64,000 nt of DNA from Curtobacterium sp. MCJR17_020 (lineage in GTDB: Bacteria > Actinomycetota > Actinomycetes > Actinomycetales > Microbacteriaceae). This document shows positions 49,244 through 57,607 of the stretch, one piece after another. The position numbers and the translations under genes are program-made. The notes below the pieces were generated by a model that worked only from the letters and a program-made list of their open reading frames with translations, was not told the DNA's origin and ran no database searches. Location: NCBI RefSeq assembly GCF_003234365.2, contig NZ_CP126260.1, positions 1,736,001-1,800,000 of the forward strand. The letters run 5' to 3'. Numbering within the stretch: the stretch's first letter is position 1; every line of letters begins with the position of its first letter.

Positions 49244-50874
49244 GCCTGCTCAGCATCCAGGACCTGACCGTCACCTACGGCCGCGGGAGCAGTGCGCGCA
49301 CCGCGCTCCACGGCGTCACGCTCGAGGTCGGCCGCGGCGAGCGCGTCGCCATCGTCGGTGAGTCCGGTTCGGGCAAGTCGACGACGGCGCACGCGGTCCT
49401 CCGGCTCCTGCCCGCAGCGGCGGACCTGACAGGAGGCACGGTGCGGCTCTCCGGGGCGGCCGACGGTTCCGGGGACCTCGACCTGGTCACCGCGACCGAC
49501 CGCCAGGTGCGGTCCGTGCGCGGCGTGCGGATCGGCTTCGTGCCGCAGGACCCGACGGTGTCGCTCAACCCCGTGACGCGGATCGGCACCCAGGTCGCCG
49601 AGGTGCTCCGGATCCACGGGCTCGCCACCGGTGCCGAGGCTCGGGAACGCGCCGTCGAGGAGCTCCGCCGGGCCGGCATCGACCGTCCTGAGCTCCGCGC
49701 GCGGCAGTACCCGCACGAGCTGTCCGGCGGGATGCGGCAGCGGGTACTCATCGCGATCGCCCTGATCGGCGACCCCGAGCTGCTCGTGGCGGACGAACCG
49801 ACGAGCGCGCTCGACGTCACGGTCCAGCGGACGATCCTCGACCACCTGGACCGGCTCGTCGCCGAACGGGGCACGAGCGTGCTGTTCATCACGCACGACC
49901 TCGGGGTCGCCGCCGACCGGGCCGACCGCATCGTCGTGATGTCCGAGGGGCGCATCATCGAGCAGGGCACCCCGGCCGAGGTGCTCGGCGCACCCCGTGA
50001 GGCGTACACGCGCGCACTGATCGCAGCGGCGCCCAGTCTCGACGACGTGACCGTGTCCGTCGGACTCCGCACGGGCCTCCCGGCAGACGGCGACCCACTC
50101 GTCGTCGCGACCGGACTGCGGAAGTCCTTCGACCGCGTGACCGCCGTCGACGGGGTGGACGTGACCGTCCCGCGGGGCCGCACCCTGGCGCTGGTGGGGG
50201 AGTCCGGTTCGGGCAAGTCGACCACCGCGCGCCTCGTGCTCGGGCTCGAACGCCCGGACGCCGGCAGCGTGCGGTTCGACGGTGCCGACGTGGGCGGAGC
50301 CCGCGGTGCGGCGCTGCGGGCGTACCGGCGGCAGGCGCAGATCGTGCAGCAGAACCCGTACGCGGCGCTGCACCCGCGGCTGTCGGTGGGTGCGGTGATC
50401 GCGGACCCGCTCGCGGCCTTCGGCATCGGCACCCGGCGGTCCCGCGCGGTACGGGCGGCGGAGCTGCTCGACCTCGTCGCGCTGCCGTCGTCCGTGCTCG
50501 GTCGTCGACCGGCAGAGCTGTCCGGCGGACAGCGGCAGCGTGTGGCGATCGCCCGCGCGCTCGCACTCGACCCGTCGTTCATCGTCCTCGACGAACCCGT
50601 CTCCGCACTCGACGTGTCCGTCCAGGCGCAGATCCTCGACCTGCTCGCGGAGCTGCAGTCGACGCTCGGCGTCTCCTACCTGTTCATCTCGCACGACCTC
50701 GCCGTCGTCCGTCGCATCGCGCACGAGGTGTCCGTCCTGCGGGGCGGCCGCGTCGTGGAGCACGGCGACGTGGCACAGGTGCTGCACGACCCGCAGCACG
50801 AGTACACGCGCGCACTGCTCGACGCGATCCCGGGACGATCCCGGCGCGTCCCCACCACCGAAGGAGTCTCATGA
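49240..50874 (+). CDS. Fused DppD-DppF ABC ATPase (two nucleotide-binding domains)
   Basis: A 544-residue double ABC ATPase for importer 3. Domain 1 has GESGSGKSTTAHAVLR, LSGGMRQRVLIAIALI and LLVADEPTSALD; domain 2 has GESGSGKSTTARLVLG, LSGGQRQRVAIARALA and FIVLDEPVSALD. Each domain is followed by the Opp-type C-terminal segment (YTRALIAAAPSLDD, EYTRALLDAIPGRSRRV). ATG 49240 is preceded by GGAGGG and overlaps the permease stop; the stop overlaps the binding-protein start. Confidence 0.92.
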   Translation: MSLLSIQDLTVTYGRGSSARTALHGVTLEVGRGERVAIVGESGSGKSTTAHAVLRLLPAAADLTGGTVRLSGAADGSGDLDLVTATDRQVRSVRGVRIGFVPQDPTVSLNPVTRIGTQVAEVLRIHGLATGAEARERAVEELRRAGIDRPELRARQYPHELSGGMRQRVLIAIALIGDPELLVADEPTSALDVTVQRTILDHLDRLVAERGTSVLFITHDLGVAADRADRIVVMSEGRIIEQGTPAEVLGAPREAYTRALIAAAPSLDDVTVSVGLRTGLPADGDPLVVATGLRKSFDRVTAVDGVDVTVPRGRTLALVGESGSGKSTTARLVLGLERPDAGSVRFDGADVGGARGAALRAYRRQAQIVQQNPYAALHPRLSVGAVIADPLAAFGIGTRRSRAVRAAELLDLVALPSSVLGRRPAELSGGQRQRVAIARALALDPSFIVLDEPVSALDVSVQAQILDLLAELQSTLGVSYLFISHDLAVVRRIAHEVSVLRGGRVVEHGDVAQVLHDPQHEYTRALLDAIPGRSRRVPTTEGVS

Positions 50875-52496
50875 CCACCCACCGCACCCCCTTCCGTCTG
50901 GTGGCCGCGATCGCGGCCGGCACCGCGGCGGCCCTGGTCATGGCGGGCTGCTCGTCGGGCGGTACCGCGTCGACGTCCTCGTCGTCGAAGCCCGTCGACG
51001 GCGGCTCGCTCACCTACGCCATCGCGAACGACCCGATCACGCTCAACCCGACGGGCACCGGCGCGGGCAACGACACGCTCGCGATCACCCGGCAGCTCGT
51101 CGACTCGCTGCTCTGGCAGGACCCGTCCGACGGCTCGCTCAAGCCGTGGCTGGCGACGAAGTACTCGGCGAACGCCGACGCCACCGCGTTCACGTTCGAC
51201 CTGCGCTCCGGCGTCACGTTCTCGGACGGCACCGCGTTCGACGCGACGGCCGTCAAGGACACCTTCGACGACATCGCCTCGGCCGGCGCGTCGAGCACGG
51301 CCGCCGCGTACTTCTCCGGCTACACGGGGACGAAGGTCGTCGACGACGACACGGTCGAGGTCGACTTCGGGGCGCCGAACGCCGCGTTCCCGAACGCCAC
51401 GTCGTCGGTCGCCCTCGGCATCGTCGCCCCGAAGACCACCGAGACCCCGTTCGAGGACCGCGCCGACGGGAAAGCCGTGATCGGCACCGGACCGTTCACG
51501 CTGCAGTCGTACACGAAGAACACGTCCACGATCCTGACGAAGCGAAAGGACTACGACTGGGGTCCCGCAGCCCGCGGCGGCTCCGGAGCGGCGCACCTGT
51601 CGAAGGTCACGTTCCAGGTCGTACCCGAGGCGAGCGTCCGCACCGGCAGCCTGCAGTCGGGGCAGCTCGACGCGATCAGCAGCGTGCAGCCGAGTGACGT
51701 CGACACCCTGCAGTCGCAGTACGACCTCGTCACCCGCGCCAACCCGGGCCAGGTGTTCGGCCTGACGTTCAACCAGAAGCGGCCGATCGTGTCCGACCTG
51801 GTCGTCCGGAAGGCGATCGCACAGGCCGTCGACCCGAAGGCGGTCCGTGACACCTCGCTCAACGGCCTCTTCAAGGTCGCGGACTCGGTCCTCGGGTCGA
51901 CGACGCCCGGGTACACGGACACGTCGTCGACGATCTCGTACGACCCCGCCGCGGCGAAGAAGGCGCTCGACGCCGCCGGGTGGGAGAAGGGCTCCGACGG
52001 CATCCGCTCGAAGGACGGGACGAAGCTGCAGCTCAAGCTCGTCTGGATCACGAACTTCGGGCCGAACCAGACCTCGCTCGAACTCATCCAGCAGGAGCTG
52101 AAGAAGATCGGCGTCGGCGTCACCCTCGAGAGCGGCACCGTGCCGCAGTACCTCGCCAACCTGACGAGCGGCGACTGGGACCTGTCGTGGGACAACAGCT
52201 CGCGCGCCGACGGTGACGTCCTGCGGTCGAAGTTCTCCAGCTCGGGTGCCCAGTCCATCGGTGCGTCGGACACGACGCTCGACGCGCTCTTCACGAAGGA
52301 GCTGTCGCAGTCGTCGGCGTCCGACCGGTCGGCCACCTTCGGGGAGATCCAGCAGCGCGTCGCGTCCCAGGTCGACTTCGTCCCGGTGCACGAACTCACC
52401 AGCATCATCGCGCCGGCGACGGACGTGCACGGCATCGTCTTCGGCGCCGACACCCGGCTCGACCAGCTGACCGGCGCGTGGAAGGACGCCTCGTGA
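50871..52496 (+). CDS. Peptide/nickel-type (family 5) ABC substrate-binding lipoprotein
   Basis: A 541-residue solute-binding protein of importer 3, placed last of its transport genes rather than first. The signal peptide ends in the lipobox MAGC with cysteine 27. The mature part includes GGSLTYAIANDPITLNPTGT, DATAFTFDLRSGVTFSDGTA, SDLVVRKAIAQAVDPKAV and a C-terminal RVASQVDFVPVHELTSIIAP. ATG 50871 overlaps the ATPase stop by 4 bp. It ends in a GTGA overlap with an LLM gene, so transporter and oxygenase are again coupled. Confidence 0.92.
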   Translation: MTTHRTPFRLVAAIAAGTAAALVMAGCSSGGTASTSSSSKPVDGGSLTYAIANDPITLNPTGTGAGNDTLAITRQLVDSLLWQDPSDGSLKPWLATKYSANADATAFTFDLRSGVTFSDGTAFDATAVKDTFDDIASAGASSTAAAYFSGYTGTKVVDDDTVEVDFGAPNAAFPNATSSVALGIVAPKTTETPFEDRADGKAVIGTGPFTLQSYTKNTSTILTKRKDYDWGPAARGGSGAAHLSKVTFQVVPEASVRTGSLQSGQLDAISSVQPSDVDTLQSQYDLVTRANPGQVFGLTFNQKRPIVSDLVVRKAIAQAVDPKAVRDTSLNGLFKVADSVLGSTTPGYTDTSSTISYDPAAAKKALDAAGWEKGSDGIRSKDGTKLQLKLVWITNFGPNQTSLELIQQELKKIGVGVTLESGTVPQYLANLTSGDWDLSWDNSSRADGDVLRSKFSSSGAQSIGASDTTLDALFTKELSQSSASDRSATFGEIQQRVASQVDFVPVHELTSIIAPATDVHGIVFGADTRLDQLTGAWKDAS

Positions 52497-53689
52497 GCGC
52501 CGCTGGACAGGTCCCGCTCTCGGTGCTCGACCTGGTGCCGGTCACCGCCGGGTCGTCAGCAGCCACGGCGCTGCACCGCACCGTCGACCTGGCCGTCGCC
52601 GCGGAACGTGCCGGGTACGCCCGCTACTGGCTCGCCGAGCACCACCTCAACCCCGGTGTCGCGGGCAGCGCGCCGACCATCGTGATCGGAGCGGTCGCCG
52701 CGGCCACGTCGACGATCCGGGTCGGCAGTGCGGCCACGCTCGTCGGCAACGTCCGCGGGCTGCAGATCGCCGAGACCTTCGGCACCCTCGCTGCGCTGTA
52801 CGGGCCGCGGATCGACCTCGGGCTCGGCCGCTCCGGGGCGCCGGCACCCGGTACCCCCAAGCCGCCGTCGCTCGCGCCCCGTTCGGACGAGGTCGTCGAC
52901 GGACTGCTCGTACCCGCGCCGTTCGACTTCCACATCGCACCGGGCAGCCGGTTCGCCCTGCAGGGGGAGCTGCTCGGACGCGTCCCCGGTGACGTCGACC
53001 GGTTCGAGGGCGAGCTGTCGCTCATCCGGGCGCTGTTCGCCGGCACCTGGTCGCGTGACGGCGCCGTCGTCGAGGCACCGCCGGCAGCAGGAGCGTCCGT
53101 CGAACTGTGGATCCACGGGTCGACCGGCGGCGAGAGCGCCCGGGTCGCCGGAGCACTCGGACTGCCCTACGGCGCGAACTACCACACATCGCCCGGCACG
53201 GTCCTGGCGTCGGTGCAGGCCTACCGCGACGCGTTCCGCCCTGGGGTGCTCGACGTACCGCACGTCATCGTGTCGGCGGACGTCGTCGTCGGGCGCACGG
53301 AGGCCGAGGCCGCGGAGCTGGCGCTCGGGTACGCCGAGTGGGTGCACTCGATCCGCTCCGGCGTCGGGGCGATCGAGTACCCGACGCCGTCCGCGGCACG
53401 TGCTACGCCGCTCGCTGCGGCGGAGGCAGGGTCGGTCGCCGATCGGCTCGCCACCCGGTTCGTTGGCGACGCTGCGGCCGTCGCGGACCGCCTCGAGGTC
53501 CTGCAGCGGGCGACGGGCGCGGACGAGCTCCTGGTGACGACGATCACGCACGACCACGACGCCCGGGTGCGTTCGTACGAGCTGCTCGCGGCGGAGTGGG
53601 CGGCGCGTGCTGCAGGTGGTGACGCTGGTGCTGGTGCTGGTGCTGGTGCTGCGCGTGCGGGGGCTGGCGTGGGTGCCGGGGTGCGCTGA
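52493..53689 (+). CDS. LLM class flavin-dependent oxidoreductase (MsnO8-like group)
   Basis: A 398-residue luciferase-like protein of the single-component 'group 1' or MsnO8 type: PLSVLDLVPVTAGSSAATAL followed by HRTVDLAVAAERAGYARYWL, then EHHLNPGVAGSAPTIVIGAV and FGTLAALYGPRIDLGLGRSG. Residues 370-398 are an alanine-glycine tail (GAGAGAGAARAGAGVGAGVR) made by GCTGGT hexanucleotide repeats at 53624-53650. GTG 52493 overlaps the stop of the binding protein by 4 bp. It is the last gene of the long operon; a 474-bp repeat-filled gap follows. Confidence 0.86.
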   Translation: MSAAGQVPLSVLDLVPVTAGSSAATALHRTVDLAVAAERAGYARYWLAEHHLNPGVAGSAPTIVIGAVAAATSTIRVGSAATLVGNVRGLQIAETFGTLAALYGPRIDLGLGRSGAPAPGTPKPPSLAPRSDEVVDGLLVPAPFDFHIAPGSRFALQGELLGRVPGDVDRFEGELSLIRALFAGTWSRDGAVVEAPPAAGASVELWIHGSTGGESARVAGALGLPYGANYHTSPGTVLASVQAYRDAFRPGVLDVPHVIVSADVVVGRTEAEAAELALGYAEWVHSIRSGVGAIEYPTPSAARATPLAAAEAGSVADRLATRFVGDAAAVADRLEVLQRATGADELLVTTITHDHDARVRSYELLAAEWAARAAGGDAGAGAGAGAARAGAGVGAGVR

Positions 53690-53712
53690 CCGTACTGGTC
53701 CGTGTCGACCCG

Positions 53713-53754
53713 GAACGACGAGCTCGATGTCGCACGACATCGGGCTCGTCGTTC
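53713..53754. repeat. 42-nt palindrome, copy 1
   Basis: GAACGACGAGCTCGATGTCG pairs with 53735-53754 at 19 of 20 positions. The centre holds GTCGCACGAC, the reverse complement of the core of copies 2 and 4. Being adjacent to the stop at 53689, it may act as a terminator. Confidence 0.7.
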
Positions 53755-53785
53755 GTGCGCGCGTGCAACCAGTGGCGCCTGCTAC

Positions 53786-53827
53786 GAGCGACATCGTGGT
53801 CGTCGTGCGACGTCGACAATGTTGTTC
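53786..53827. repeat. 42-nt palindrome, copy 2
   Basis: Same length and layout as the other copies: GAGCGACATCGT at the 5' end, GTCGTGCGAC core, AATGTTGTTC at the 3' end. About 15 of 20 arm positions pair, with further G:T pairs, so it is the most degraded copy. Confidence 0.6.
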
Positions 53828-53870
53828 GGCGTCGGGGTCGGCGTCGGGGCCCGTGCGGCCCGAGCGGTCG

Positions 53871-54052
53871 GTGCACGTGCATGTTCCGACGATCCACCCG
53901 TTGATCGTCAGGTGGATCGTCGTCCTTTGCGCATGCATCGAGTGCGTGTGCATGTTCCGACGACGCACGCGTCGATCACCTCGTGGACTGTCGGACGATG
54001 CACGCGCAACGAGCGACACCGTGGTCGTCGTCCGACGTCGACGATGTCGTTC
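53871..54052. repeat. Three-hairpin dispersed repeat, copy 2
   Basis: Inverted relative to 28905-29067. It includes CGACGATCCACC paired with GGTGGATCGTCG (perfect 12-bp arms around a 12-nt loop, in 53889-53924), a GTGCATG...ATGCAC unit (about 53948-54003), and 42-nt palindrome copy 3 at 54011-54052. The middle 56-nt unit matches copy 1 at about 51 of 56 positions. Compensating changes keep the arms paired in both copies. Confidence 0.72.
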
Positions 54053-54083
54053 CGCATCGGCGCCGACCACCCCCGCGCGCACA

Positions 54084-54125
54084 GAACGACTCCCTCGACG
54101 TCGTGCGACATCGAGGGAGTCGTTC
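54084..54125. repeat. 42-nt palindrome, copy 4 (probable terminator)
   Basis: GAACGACTCCCTCGACGTCG pairs with 54106-54125 at 19 of 20 positions; the core is GTCGTGCGAC. It lies 38 bp beyond the stop (54164) of the minus-strand amino acid binding protein and probably terminates that operon. Confidence 0.65.
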
Positions 54126-54163
54126 CGCGTCGGATGAGCCGAGTCCGACCCGGCTGACCCGGC

Positions 54164-55189
54164 TCAGCTCGCGTCGAGCGGCAGCCCCTCGGGGTTGACC
54201 TCGGAGTGCTCCACGGCCTCGTTCGACAGGTTGTACGCCCCCAGCCACTTCGCGTACGTGCCGTCGTCGATCAGCTCGTCGATGGCGTCCGCGATGGGTT
54301 CGGCGAGCCCGCTGTCCTTCTTCGTCGTCGCGGCGATGAGCCCCTGCAGGTCCCCGCCCGCGCCGGAGAACGTGCCCGCGGTCTTCGTCGGGTTCGCGCC
54401 GTCCGCGCTCAACGTGTTCTGGTACGCGACCGTCGGGTTCGGCCCGAAGTAGGCGTCGATCTTGCCGGAGTCGAGCGCCAGCTTCACGGCGTTGCCGTCC
54501 GGGTAGTACTTGATCGTGATGGTCTTGCCCTGCTTCGCCAGGTCGGCCTTCCAGCCGAGCAGGATGAGCTCCTGGTTGGTGCCCGAGCTCACCGCGACGG
54601 TCTTGCCGGCGAGCACGGACGGGTCGCCGTCGAACGTCAACGAGGAGTCCTCCGGCACCTGCAGCGCGAGGTTGTCCTGACGGTACGAGGCGAAGTCGTA
54701 CTTCTCCTTGCGCTGCTCGGTCACCGTGATGTTCGAGAACCCGGCGTCGTACTTGCCGCCGTCGATCCCGACGAACAGGTTGTCCCACGTGGCGTTCTGC
54801 ACCTGGGCCTCGAGGCCGAGCTTCGCGGCGACGAGCCGGCCGAGGTCGGGTTCGGACCCGGTGAGCGTCTTCTGGTCGTCGCCGGTGAACGCGAGCGGCG
54901 GGAACCCGGCGGGCAGGGCACCGATGCCGACGACGAGCTTGCCGGACTTCTTGATCGAGGCGGGGAGTTCGTCGTGCAGCTTCTCGTCCGCGTCGACCGT
55001 GACCTTCGTCTCGGTGGCGGCACCGTTCGACGCGGCGCCGATCGTGACCGTGCCGTCGGACGCGCCAGAGCCGGAGCCGGAGCCGGCCGTCGCCGACGTG
55101 GCGCACCCGGCGAGGGCGACGACGACTCCGGTGGCGAGGACGAGGGCTCCGGCGCGGTTCCGCCAGCGTGCGGGGGTGGTGGGGGACAT
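54164..55189 (-). CDS. Polar amino acid-type (family 3) ABC substrate-binding lipoprotein
   Basis: A 341-residue periplasmic-type binding protein of family 3, which binds polar or sulfur amino acids. The signal peptide ends with VALAGC, cysteine 29, followed by a Ser/Gly linker. The mature domain has IKKSGKLVVGIGALPAGFPP, EPDLGRLVAAKLGLEAQVQN, TWDNLFVGIDGGKYDAGFSN, and GKTVAVSSGTNQELILLGW. Start ATG 55189 has CAGGAGA five bases upstream. It is the last gene of a three-gene importer; the adjacent oxygenase island makes cysteine/cystine or methionine derivatives plausible substrates, which is inference. Confidence 0.9.
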   Translation of the reverse strand: MSPTTPARWRNRAGALVLATGVVVALAGCATSATAGSGSGSGASDGTVTIGAASNGAATETKVTVDADEKLHDELPASIKKSGKLVVGIGALPAGFPPLAFTGDDQKTLTGSEPDLGRLVAAKLGLEAQVQNATWDNLFVGIDGGKYDAGFSNITVTEQRKEKYDFASYRQDNLALQVPEDSSLTFDGDPSVLAGKTVAVSSGTNQELILLGWKADLAKQGKTITIKYYPDGNAVKLALDSGKIDAYFGPNPTVAYQNTLSADGANPTKTAGTFSGAGGDLQGLIAATTKKDSGLAEPIADAIDELIDDGTYAKWLGAYNLSNEAVEHSEVNPEGLPLDAS

Positions 55190-55241
55190 GGTTCTCCTGG
55201 GATCGGGTGGAAGGGGAAGAAGGAACGTCGAGGGGACGGCG

Positions 55242-56015
55242 TCAGCGCACGCGGGACAGGAAGTCCCGCGTGCGAGCGTGCTGCGGATCGTCGAGCACCT
55301 GGGCGGGGGAGCCCTGCTCGACGACCCGGCCGTGGTCGAGGAACACGACGTGGTCGGCGACCTCGCGGGCGAAGGCGATCTCGTGGGTGACGATGACGAG
55401 CGTGGTGCCCGTGTCCGCCAACCCCCGGATGACCCCGAGCACCTCGCCGACGAGCTCCGGGTCGAGCGCCGAGGTCGGTTCGTCGAGCAGGACGACCGAC
55501 GGCTCGAGCGCCAGCGCCCGCGCGATGGCCACGCGCTGCTGCTGCCCGCCGGAGAGTTGCCGCGGCCGGGTGTCGCCACGGTCGCCGAGTCCGACGCGCT
55601 CGAGCAGGGCCGCCGCACGGTCGCGCGCCACGGCACGGGGGACCCTAGCGGCGATGGGCCCCTCGGCCACGTTCTCGAGCGCGGTCAGGTGCGGGAACAG
55701 GTTGAAGTGCTGGAACACGAACCCGATCCGCGACCGCTGCCGCAGGATCAGGCGCTCGGGCAGTTCCTTGTACCGGGGGACCCCGTCGCGCCCGGTCCGG
55801 AGCCGGACGCCGATCGTCTCGCCGCCGACCGTGACGACGCCGCGGTCGAGCGGTTCGAGGTGGTTGATCGCGCGCAGCAGCGTGGACTTGCCGGACCCCG
55901 AGGGGCCGAGCACCACGGTGACGCTGCCGGACGGCAACGACAGGTCGACACCGTCGACGACGACCGTGTCGCCGAACGCCTTGACGGCTCCGCGGATGCT
56001 GATCGCTGCGCTCAT
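55242..56015 (-). CDS. Amino acid ABC importer ATPase (GlnQ-like)
   Basis: A 257-residue ABC ATPase with Walker A GPSGSGKST, Q-loop VFQHFNLFPHLTALENVAEG, signature LSGGQQQRVAIARAL, Walker B VVLLDEPTSALD and the switch histidine in VIVTHEIAFAREVADH. An extra segment around residues 68-85 (VRLRTGRDGVPRYKELPE) follows the family's usual loop. ATG 56015 overlaps the permease stop by one base (TGATG), so the two are coupled. Confidence 0.93.
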   Translation of the reverse strand: MSAAISIRGAVKAFGDTVVVDGVDLSLPSGSVTVVLGPSGSGKSTLLRAINHLEPLDRGVVTVGGETIGVRLRTGRDGVPRYKELPERLILRQRSRIGFVFQHFNLFPHLTALENVAEGPIAARVPRAVARDRAAALLERVGLGDRGDTRPRQLSGGQQQRVAIARALALEPSVVLLDEPTSALDPELVGEVLGVIRGLADTGTTLVIVTHEIAFAREVADHVVFLDHGRVVEQGSPAQVLDDPQHARTRDFLSRVR

Positions 56016-57181
56016 CAGATGGTCCTGTCGTCGATGGTGGAACCGGGGCCGGACGCGACCCCGCGCGCGGCGGAGGCGGCCTGCCGGGCGCGATCCGGGC
56101 CTCCAGGCCGTCCCGGCCCACGTCCGGAGCCGCGACGCACGGCGTCCCGCACCCGCTGGAACGGCGTGGGCGGCAACGCCCGGACCGAGCCGCGGGCGGT
56201 CCACCGCTCGACGTAGTACTGCACGACCGACACCGCGCTGGTGAGCGCGAGGTACCAGAGCGTCGCGACGACGAGCAGCGGGATGATGTCGGTCGGGTAG
56301 GTGCTGGACAGGTTCTGCACCACGCCGAACAGGTCGAGCAGCGACACGTAGAACAGCAGCGACGACGCCTTGAGCAGCCCGACGACCTGGTTCACGAACG
56401 CCGGCACGATCGACCGCAGCGCCTGCGGCAGGATCACCCGCACGAACTGGCGGCGTCGGGGGAGCCCGAGGGCCTGCGCGGCCTCGTGCTGGCCGTGGTC
56501 GACGGCGAGCACGCCGGCGCGGACGATCTCGGACGCGTAGGCGATCTCGCTCAGGCTCAGGCCGATCACACCGATGGCCAGGTCGCCGAGGACGTTGGCC
56601 GTGGTGACCTCGATCTGCGGCCCGAACGGGATCCCGATCCCGATCGTCGGGTACAGCGACCCGAGGTTGTACAGGAAGACGAGCACCAGGATGAGCGGCA
56701 CGGAACGGAACAGCCAGACGTACCCCCACGCCAGCCCGGACAACACCGGGTTGCGCGAGAGCCGGGCGATCGCGACGACGATGCCGCCGGTGAAGCTGAT
56801 GACCGCGCTCAGCGCCGTCGCGACGAGTGTGAGCTGCAGGCCGGTCAGGATCGCCGGGCTGAACAGCCACTTCCCGACGGCCGGCCAGCCCCACGACTCG
56901 TTCGTGAACAGCGTCTCGACGAAGTTCAGGAGCACCACCAGTACGACGGCCGCGGCGATCCAGCGCAGCGGGTGCCGCAGCGGGAGCACGGGTCGGTCGA
57001 GTGCGGCGCGTCCGGCGGCGTCGACGGACGTGTCGGTCGCGTCGGGCGCGACGGTCGGCCGGGAGGCCCGTGGTGCGCCCGGCGTTCCGGCCGCGTGGTC
57101 GACGCCGGTCGCGTCGACCCCGTCGGTGCCGGCGACGGCGCTGGTCGCGTCGCGGGGCAGTCCCGTTCTGGTGTCGGTCAT
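56015..57181 (-). CDS. Amino acid ABC permease (GlnP/HisMQ-type) with long termini
   Basis: A 388-residue permease of the polar amino acid class. The membrane core (about 70-340) has LVATALSAVISFTGGIVVAI, the conserved FRSVPLILVLVFLYNLG, GVIGLSLSEIAYASEIVRAG (the family signature) and LGLPRRRQFVRVILPQALRS as the ATPase-contact loop. It is unusually long: a 65-residue polar N-terminus and a 45-residue basic C-terminal tail, both of which contain copies of the dispersed GGGCCTCC element (57057-57070 and 56090-56110). It is the first gene of the importer operon. Confidence 0.9.
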   Translation of the reverse strand: MTDTRTGLPRDATSAVAGTDGVDATGVDHAAGTPGAPRASRPTVAPDATDTSVDAAGRAALDRPVLPLRHPLRWIAAAVVLVVLLNFVETLFTNESWGWPAVGKWLFSPAILTGLQLTLVATALSAVISFTGGIVVAIARLSRNPVLSGLAWGYVWLFRSVPLILVLVFLYNLGSLYPTIGIGIPFGPQIEVTTANVLGDLAIGVIGLSLSEIAYASEIVRAGVLAVDHGQHEAAQALGLPRRRQFVRVILPQALRSIVPAFVNQVVGLLKASSLLFYVSLLDLFGVVQNLSSTYPTDIIPLLVVATLWYLALTSAVSVVQYYVERWTARGSVRALPPTPFQRVRDAVRRGSGRGPGRPGGPDRARQAASAARGVASGPGSTIDDRTI

Positions 57182-57312
57182 GTCGCGACCGTAGAAGGGT
57201 CGCGGAACCTGGACAACGCACCGCGAAACACATCGCTACGGGGCGGAACGCTGCGTCACAGTCGCCGCGCGCATGACGTTCCGTGACGCCGGGTGCGCAG
57301 TACTGTTCTGCC

Positions 57313-57564
57313 ATGACAGCGCACCGCGTGACCGCTCCGGCGTCCCCGGCGGACGGCAGCAAGCCGGAGGGACCGGCGTCGTACTTCCCGAGCATCGAGA
57401 AGACCTCCGGCCGCCCGGTCCAGGAGTGGCTCGACCTGGTCGCCGAGCAGCTCGACGACCACCCGCACATGCAGGTGGTGGCCTGGTTGAAGACCGAGCA
57501 CGGGCTCGGCCACGGCCATGCGAACGCGCTCGTCGCCTCCGCGAAGCAGGCCCTCGCGGGCTGA
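57313..57564 (+). CDS. DUF4287-domain protein
   Basis: An 83-residue protein that matches DUF4287: SYFPSIEKTSGRPVQEWLDL then HMQVVAWLKTEHGLGHGHAN and ALVASAKQALAG. It is found in many actinobacteria, sometimes fused to DUF5655; its biochemical role is unknown. The N-terminal 20 residues are polar and not part of the domain. ATG 57313 is 131 bp from the divergent permease start. It is followed by the zinc-ribbon nuclease-like gene after 43 bp. Confidence 0.86.
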   Translation: MTAHRVTAPASPADGSKPEGPASYFPSIEKTSGRPVQEWLDLVAEQLDDHPHMQVVAWLKTEHGLGHGHANALVASAKQALAG

Positions 57565-57607
57565 GCACACCCCGGTCTGCCGCAGTGTCGGTGGCGGTGC
57601 CTAGCGT

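Larger units (their letters stand above)
53690..54163. other. 474-bp intergenic region filled with palindromic repeats
   Basis: No gene can be supported here: reading frames in this gap are short, lack ribosome sites and differ from neighbouring codon use. It holds four 42-nt palindromes (53713, 53786, 54011, 54084) and a two-hairpin repeat at 53871-54008 homologous to 28935-29067. It lies between the convergent ends of the LLM gene (53689) and the amino acid binding-protein gene (54164). Confidence 0.75.

Noticed and set aside
53690..54163. Small protein genes in the repeat region after the MsnO8-like gene
   Set aside because: The reading frames coincide with palindromic repeats on both strands, have no ribosome sites and show codon use unlike neighbours.
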